In this document: positions 7,298-10,589 of the stretch, piece by piece | How the letters are laid out: every line of letters starts with the position of its first letter | How positions within the stretch are numbered: position 1 is the first letter of the stretch | From: an uncultured Variovorax sp. | Lineage (GTDB): Bacteria; Pseudomonadota; Gammaproteobacteria; Burkholderiales; Burkholderiaceae | Assembly (NCBI GenBank): GCA_946478645.1 | Contig: CAMLCW010000173.1 | Span: 1-10,589 of the forward strand | DNA length: 10,589 bases | Direction of reading: 5' to 3' | Translations under genes and position numbers: made by a program | The notes under the pieces: generated by a model | Told to the model about the DNA's origin: nothing | What the model saw: the letters and a program-made list of their open reading frames with translations, nothing else | Database searches by the model: none

Positions 7298-8245
7298 ATG
7301 GACCTTCAATCGCTGTCCCTGCTGGTCGAAATCATCGACGCGGGCAACCTCAGCGCCGCCGCGCGCCGGCTCAAGATGAGCCGCGCCAACGTCAGCTACC
7401 ACCTGAACCAGCTCGAACGCTCGGTCGGCGCGCAGCTCGTGCGCCGCACCACCCGCCGTGCCGAGCCGACCGAGATCGGCCTGCGCCTGTACCAGCACGG
7501 CGTCGCGATCCAGGGCGAACTGCTGGCCGCGCGCGAATCGGTCACCACGCTCGGCCAGGGGCTGCAGGGCCGCGTGCGGCTCAGCGTGCCGAGCGGCTAC
7601 GGCCAGCTCGTGATGGCCGACTGGCTGATCGACTTCAAGCGCCAGTACCCGGGCATCGTGCTCGACGTGGTGTTCGAGAACCGCATCGAGGACCTGCTGC
7701 GCGACGAGGTCGACATCGCGATCCGCGTGGTGCCCGAGCCACCGCAGAACCTCGTGGCGCGCGACCTGGGCGCGGTGCGCTACGTGGCCTGCGCCTCGCG
7801 CGGCTATGCGGCGGAACATGGGCTGCCAATGCAGCTCGACGAACTACAGGGCGCGCCCGTGGTTACAGCGGCGGTCATCGGCCGGCAGCTGCGCGTGTCG
7901 GCCTACCAGGGCCAGGACCTGGGCGAGGTGCGGCGAGAGGTGGTGCTGGAGCCGACACTGATCTCGGAGAACTTTTTGTTCCTGCGCCAGGCCATCCTCG
8001 CGGGCCTCGGCATCGGCCTGGTGCCCGACTACGTGGTGAACGACGACATCCGGCGCGGCGACGTGGTCACCACGCTCGACGACTGGCGGCTGTCGATCTT
8101 CGGCACGCAGATGTTCATGCTCTACATGCCGAACCGGCAGCACACGCGCGCGATCCGGACTTTCATCGACTTCGTCCTCGAGCGGGTGCGCGTGCCGGGC
8201 GAAGAGGGCGCGCAGGCCGCTCCGGCCGCTCAGTCGCAGCGGTAG
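7298..8245 (+). CDS. LysR-family transcriptional regulator
   Basis: This 315-aa protein has the usual LysR length. The winged helix-turn-helix lies at about residues 1-60 (LSLLVEIIDAGNLSAAARRL, then SRANVSYHLNQLERSVGAQL and VRRTTRRAEPTEIG). A periplasmic-binding-type effector domain follows from about residue 90, beginning GRVRLSVPSGYG. The ATG at 7298-7300 gives the normal family N-terminus MDLQSLSLLVE. The longest frame would start at 7247 inside the operator and is rejected. No clear Shine-Dalgarno sequence precedes the chosen ATG. The gene is divergent from the six-gene beta-oxidation operon across 146 bp that carries LysR-type half-sites, so it is probably that operon's regulator and controls its own expression. 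The effector is probably an acid or acyl-CoA of the pathway, but that is a guess. Its 3' end overlaps the convergent lipoprotein gene by 16 bp. Confidence 0.94.
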   Translation: MDLQSLSLLVEIIDAGNLSAAARRLKMSRANVSYHLNQLERSVGAQLVRRTTRRAEPTEIGLRLYQHGVAIQGELLAARESVTTLGQGLQGRVRLSVPSGYGQLVMADWLIDFKRQYPGIVLDVVFENRIEDLLRDEVDIAIRVVPEPPQNLVARDLGAVRYVACASRGYAAEHGLPMQLDELQGAPVVTAAVIGRQLRVSAYQGQDLGEVRREVVLEPTLISENFLFLRQAILAGLGIGLVPDYVVNDDIRRGDVVTTLDDWRLSIFGTQMFMLYMPNRQHTRAIRTFIDFVLERVRVPGEEGAQAAPAAQSQR

Positions 8246-8484
8246 GTCACCTCGGCGCCCGGCGCGCGGGCCGGCGCCTCGGGGTCGAGGTAGCGCATCG
8301 GCGCGCCGAAGTTGCGGCAATAGGCTTCGGCGTCCTGCGTGGTGGGCGACTTGAAGACGCCGTCGGCCAGGAAGACCACGCGCGGCGCGGTGCGCGGGAC
8401 GGACGCGCAGCCCGCGGCCAACAGCGTGGCGGCAAGTGCGAACCCGAAGAAGAAGGAAGAGGTGCAGCGCATCGGTCGGCGCAT
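8230..8484 (-). CDS. Small putative lipoprotein of unknown function
   Basis: This 84-aa protein has an n-region with arginines (MRRPMR), a hydrophobic stretch FFFGFALAATLLAAG, and a lipobox ending at C26 (LLAAGC), followed by Ala. It should be exported, lipidated and probably sorted to the outer membrane. The mature part is about 59 residues, with two further cysteines (C56, C83) that could form a disulfide, and it ends VTYRCD. I recognise no functional family. Alternative starts are the ATG at 8482-8484 (used here) and one at 8470-8472. Neither has a convincing ribosome-binding site, but both leave the signal peptide intact. The stop lies inside the LysR gene's last codons (16-bp tail-to-tail overlap). 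The gene is the C-terminal end of a spurious 602-codon antisense frame and is easily missed. Confidence 0.72.
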   Translation of the reverse strand: MRRPMRCTSSFFFGFALAATLLAAGCASVPRTAPRVVFLADGVFKSPTTQDAEAYCRNFGAPMRYLDPEAPARAPGAEVTYRCD

Positions 8485-8577
8485 CGCTGCGCGGCGGTGG
8501 AAATGAGCCTCGGACTGTAGCGGGCTCTGCGGCGAAAACGCCCCTGCGGGCAGCCGGTCCTTTGTCAACGTCAGCGC

Positions 8578-8607
8578 TTGATGTGCTGTATATTCATACA
8601 GTATTTC
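8578..8607 (+). promoter_or_regulatory. Possible sigma-70 promoter overlapping the LexA box
   Basis: TTGATG (8578-8583) could serve as a -35, with GTATTT or TATTTC (8601-8607) as -10 after 17-18 bp. Transcription would start near 8613, only about 10 nt before the GTG start. The LexA box fills the spacer, the usual arrangement for SOS promoters. The hexamers are weak, so the exact promoter is uncertain. Confidence 0.35.
8584..8603. promoter_or_regulatory. LexA (SOS) box
   Basis: TGCTGTATATTCATACAGTA has the perfect core CTGT-N8-ACAG (8586-8601) and matches the enterobacterial LexA consensus TACTGTATATATATACAGTA at 17 of 20 positions by eye; betaproteobacteria use the same CTGT-N8-ACAG core. 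It lies 19 bp before the preferred start of the radical SAM gene and 99 bp from the divergent lipoprotein start. An AT-rich palindrome in such GC-rich DNA is unlikely by chance. It implies LexA repression and induction of the repair pair by DNA damage. Confidence 0.85.
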
Positions 8608-8622
8608 GACATCCAGGCCCCC

Positions 8623-9885
8623 GTGGAACTGCAGCGCAAACTCGCCATCCTTGCCGACGCCGCCAAATACGACGCCTCCTGCGCGTCCAGCGGTTCGCAG
8701 CCGCGCGACTCGGTCGGCGGGCGCGGCATCGGCTCGACCGAGGGCATGGGCATCTGCCACAGCTACGCGCCCGATGGCCGCTGTATCTCGCTGCTGAAGG
8801 TGCTGCTCACCAACCACTGCCAGTACGACTGCCTCTACTGCGTCAACCGCGCATCGAGCAACGTGCCGCGCGCGCGCTTTCGCACCGACGAGGTGGTGCA
8901 GCTCACGCTCGATTTCTACCGCCGCAACTGCATCGAGGGGCTTTTTCTCTCGAGCGGCATCGTCAAGTCGCCCGACCACACGATGGAGCAGGTGGTCGAG
9001 GTGGCGCGCGCGCTGCGCGAGGACCACGACTTTCGCGGCTACATCCACCTGAAGACCATTCCCGACGCAAGCGAGGAGCTCATTGCGCGAGCCGGCCGCT
9101 ATGCCGACCGGCTCAGCATCAACGTCGAGATGCCGACCACCGAGGGCCTGCGCTCGCTCGCGCCCGAGAAGGACGAGAGCGCGATTCGCCGATCGATGGC
9201 ACGGCTGCGGCTTGCGATCGACCACACGCGCGAAGAGGCGCGCCGCGTGGTGCCGATCCGCGCGCTGCCCGGCGCCGCCCCTGTCGCCGCTAAGCCACCG
9301 CCCTTTGCGCCTGCGGGCCAGAGCACGCAGATGATCGTGGGTGCCGATGCCACCGACGACCGCGGCATCCTCGCGACCAGTGCCACGCTGTACGGTGCCT
9401 ACCGGCTGCGCCGCGTGTACTACTCGGCCTTCAGCCCGATTCCCGATGCGGCGCGCGCGCTGCCGCTCACCGCGCCGCCGCTTCTGCGCGAGCACCGGCT
9501 CTACCAGGCCGACTGGCTGATGCGCTTCTACGGCTTCGGCCACGAGGAGATCGTGGCCGCGCCCGACGGCCTGCTGCGGCTCGACGTCGATCCCAAGATG
9601 GCCTGGGCCCTGGCGCATGCCGAGCGCTTTCCGGTCGATTTGAACCATGCGCCGCGCGAGATGCTGCTGCGCGTGCCGGGGCTGGGCGTCAAGGCCGTCG
9701 ACCGATTGATGCAGGCGCGCCGGGTGCGCCGTGTGCGCGCCGAAGACCTGCGGCGGCTGCATGTGCCCGCGCGCAAGGTGCTGCCGTTCGTGGTGGCCGA
9801 CGGGCATCGGCCCGCGCGCGGCGCCCCGTCGCTGCCGGTGCCTGCCGCGCCGCTGCGCAGCGCGGTGCAGGCGTCGCTGTTCTAG
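8623..9885 (+). CDS. Putative DNA modification/repair radical SAM protein (TIGR03916-like)
   Basis: This 420-aa radical SAM protein is numbered from the GTG at 8623. The [4Fe-4S]/SAM motif is CX3CX2C: C66, C70 and C73 in TNHCQYDCLYCVNR. The upstream segment carries three more cysteines, in DASCASSGS (C20), GICHSY (C45) and GRCISLLK (C54). Further core motifs are FLSSGIVKSPDHTMEQ (108-123), LKTIPDAS (143-150), SINVEMPT (165-172) and GQSTQMIVGA (232-241). The C-terminal part has a helix-hairpin-helix, LNHAPREMLLRVPGLGVKAV (340-359), which suggests DNA binding. The reaction is unknown. I chose the GTG because MELQRKLAILADAAKYD is the expected family N-terminus and the longer frame (from 8578, or ATG 8581) would translate the LexA box. 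It is followed after 2 bp by the DUF4130/UdgX-type gene, its usual partner. Confidence 0.88.
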   Translation: MELQRKLAILADAAKYDASCASSGSQPRDSVGGRGIGSTEGMGICHSYAPDGRCISLLKVLLTNHCQYDCLYCVNRASSNVPRARFRTDEVVQLTLDFYRRNCIEGLFLSSGIVKSPDHTMEQVVEVARALREDHDFRGYIHLKTIPDASEELIARAGRYADRLSINVEMPTTEGLRSLAPEKDESAIRRSMARLRLAIDHTREEARRVVPIRALPGAAPVAAKPPPFAPAGQSTQMIVGADATDDRGILATSATLYGAYRLRRVYYSAFSPIPDAARALPLTAPPLLREHRLYQADWLMRFYGFGHEEIVAAPDGLLRLDVDPKMAWALAHAERFPVDLNHAPREMLLRVPGLGVKAVDRLMQARRVRRVRAEDLRRLHVPARKVLPFVVADGHRPARGAPSLPVPAAPLRSAVQASLF

Positions 9886-9887
9886 CC

Positions 9888-10589
9888 ATGCAGGCGCTGC
9901 TCGACGATCCGGTCGACCTCGACGCCTTCCGCCGCCGCGCACGGCAGTTGCTGGCCGCCGGCGTGCCGCCGGGAGAGGTCGAATGGGGCGTGCGCGATGC
10001 AGGCGCAAGCCAGGGCCTGTTCGGCGATGCCGCAGCACAAGCCATGCTCGTGCCCGCGCCGGCCGCCGCGGCGCTGCACCCCGTGCCTGCCGCTTTCGTC
10101 GCGCTCTGCGCCGACGTGATCCTGCACCGCGACGACCAGCGCTTCGCGTTGCTCTACCGCCTGCTCTGGCGCCTCGCGCACGAGCCCGCGCTGCGGCACG
10201 ATCCGCTCGACGCCGACATGATGCGGGCCCAGCGCATGGCCAAGGCGGTGCAGCGCGACATCCACAAGATGCGCGCCTTCGTGCGCTTCACGCGCGTCAT
10301 CGACGAAGACGGGGGCGAGCGCCATGTGGCCTGGTTCGAGCCCGAGCACCGCATCGTCGAGGCCAACGCGCCGTTCTTCGCGCGCCGCTTCGCGCAGATG
10401 CGCTGGGCCATCCTCACGCCCGACCGCTGCGTCGAATGGAACGGCACGGCGCTGGCCTTCCAGCCCGGCGCCGACCGGCGCGAGAAGCCCGCGCCCGACG
10501 CCGGCGAACAGCTCTGGCTGACCTACTACGCGCACATCTTCAATCCCGCGCGGCTCAAGGTCGGCGCGATGACGCGCGAGATGCCACGC
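9888..10589 (+). CDS. DUF4130 (TIGR03915-like) DNA-repair protein, probably the N-terminal half of a UdgX-type fusion (cut by right edge)
   Basis: The first 234 codons are open to the window end. Recognisable blocks are AKAVQRDIHKMRAFVRF (118-134), FEPEHRIVEANAPFFARRFA (150-169), WAILTPDR (173-180) and LWLTYYAHIFNPARLKVGAM (209-228), all typical of the DUF4130/TIGR03915 family. That family is encoded beside TIGR03916 radical SAM proteins. In many proteobacteria it is fused to a C-terminal UdgX-type uracil-DNA glycosylase-family domain, which would lie beyond the window; this is expected but not seen. UdgX proteins recognise uracil in DNA and can bind it covalently. The ATG at 9888-9890 is 2 bp after the radical SAM stop, with no own Shine-Dalgarno sequence, so translation is probably coupled and the gene shares the SOS promoter. 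A stand-alone DUF4130 protein of about 250 aa is the alternative. Confidence 0.85.
   Translation, partial: MQALLDDPVDLDAFRRRARQLLAAGVPPGEVEWGVRDAGASQGLFGDAAAQAMLVPAPAAAALHPVPAAFVALCADVILHRDDQRFALLYRLLWRLAHEPALRHDPLDADMMRAQRMAKAVQRDIHKMRAFVRFTRVIDEDGGERHVAWFEPEHRIVEANAPFFARRFAQMRWAILTPDRCVEWNGTALAFQPGADRREKPAPDAGEQLWLTYYAHIFNPARLKVGAMTREMPR

Noticed and set aside
8562..8568. TTGTCAA upstream of the LexA box, as another LysR half-site or as a -35 for the lipoprotein gene
   Set aside because: It is a single isolated copy without an inverted partner, and no good -10 lies at a suitable distance on the minus strand. Chance is the simpler explanation.
8485..10038. Upstream part of a 602-codon minus-strand frame
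   Set aside because: It is antisense to the radical SAM and DUF4130-type genes and has no recognisable motif. Only its last 84 codons, the lipoprotein, are credible.

Overview
The window is GC-rich throughout, with strongly G/C-biased third codon positions. Its gene families and their arrangement suggest a betaproteobacterium of the Burkholderiales, most like Comamonadaceae such as Variovorax. This is an inference from gene content and composition; no marker gene is present.

Positions 1-7151 hold a six-gene operon on the minus strand. In transcription order it encodes a bifunctional enoyl-CoA hydratase/3-hydroxyacyl-CoA dehydrogenase, a thiolase, a large and a small acyl-CoA dehydrogenase subunit, a crotonase-fold hydratase/isomerase, and a class III (CaiB/BaiF) CoA-transferase that runs off the left edge. 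This is a complete beta-oxidation cycle plus an acyl-activating enzyme. Its order resembles the pimFABCDE dicarboxylate/pimelate operon of Rhodopseudomonas palustris, with the acid-CoA ligase (PimA) missing and a CoA-transferase at the distal end. The spacings are tight (10 and 12 bp, one ATGA overlap), with two larger gaps of 74 and 82 bp.

A LysR-type regulator (7298-8245) is transcribed divergently from the operon. The 146-bp region between them carries four copies of a TTGACA-type half-site, including a perfect 15-bp palindrome that overlaps a likely promoter for the operon. The regulator probably controls the catabolic genes and itself.

A small lipoprotein gene (8230-8484, minus) meets the regulator tail to tail and overlaps it by 16 bp. 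It lies hidden at the end of a long spurious antisense reading frame.

Positions 8578-10589 hold a separate DNA-repair module on the plus strand. It consists of a radical SAM protein with a C-terminal helix-hairpin-helix (TIGR03916-like), followed 2 bp later by a DUF4130/TIGR03915-type protein cut by the right edge, which is probably the N-terminal half of a UdgX-type uracil-DNA glycosylase-family fusion. A near-consensus LexA box (8584-8603) lies just upstream. It moves the radical SAM start from the longest-ORF start to a GTG at 8623 and suggests that this little-characterised pair is SOS-regulated. I judge this the most interesting part of the window.

I saw no tRNA, rRNA, CRISPR array, insertion sequence or attachment site. 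No stretch longer than 300 bases lacks a gene.
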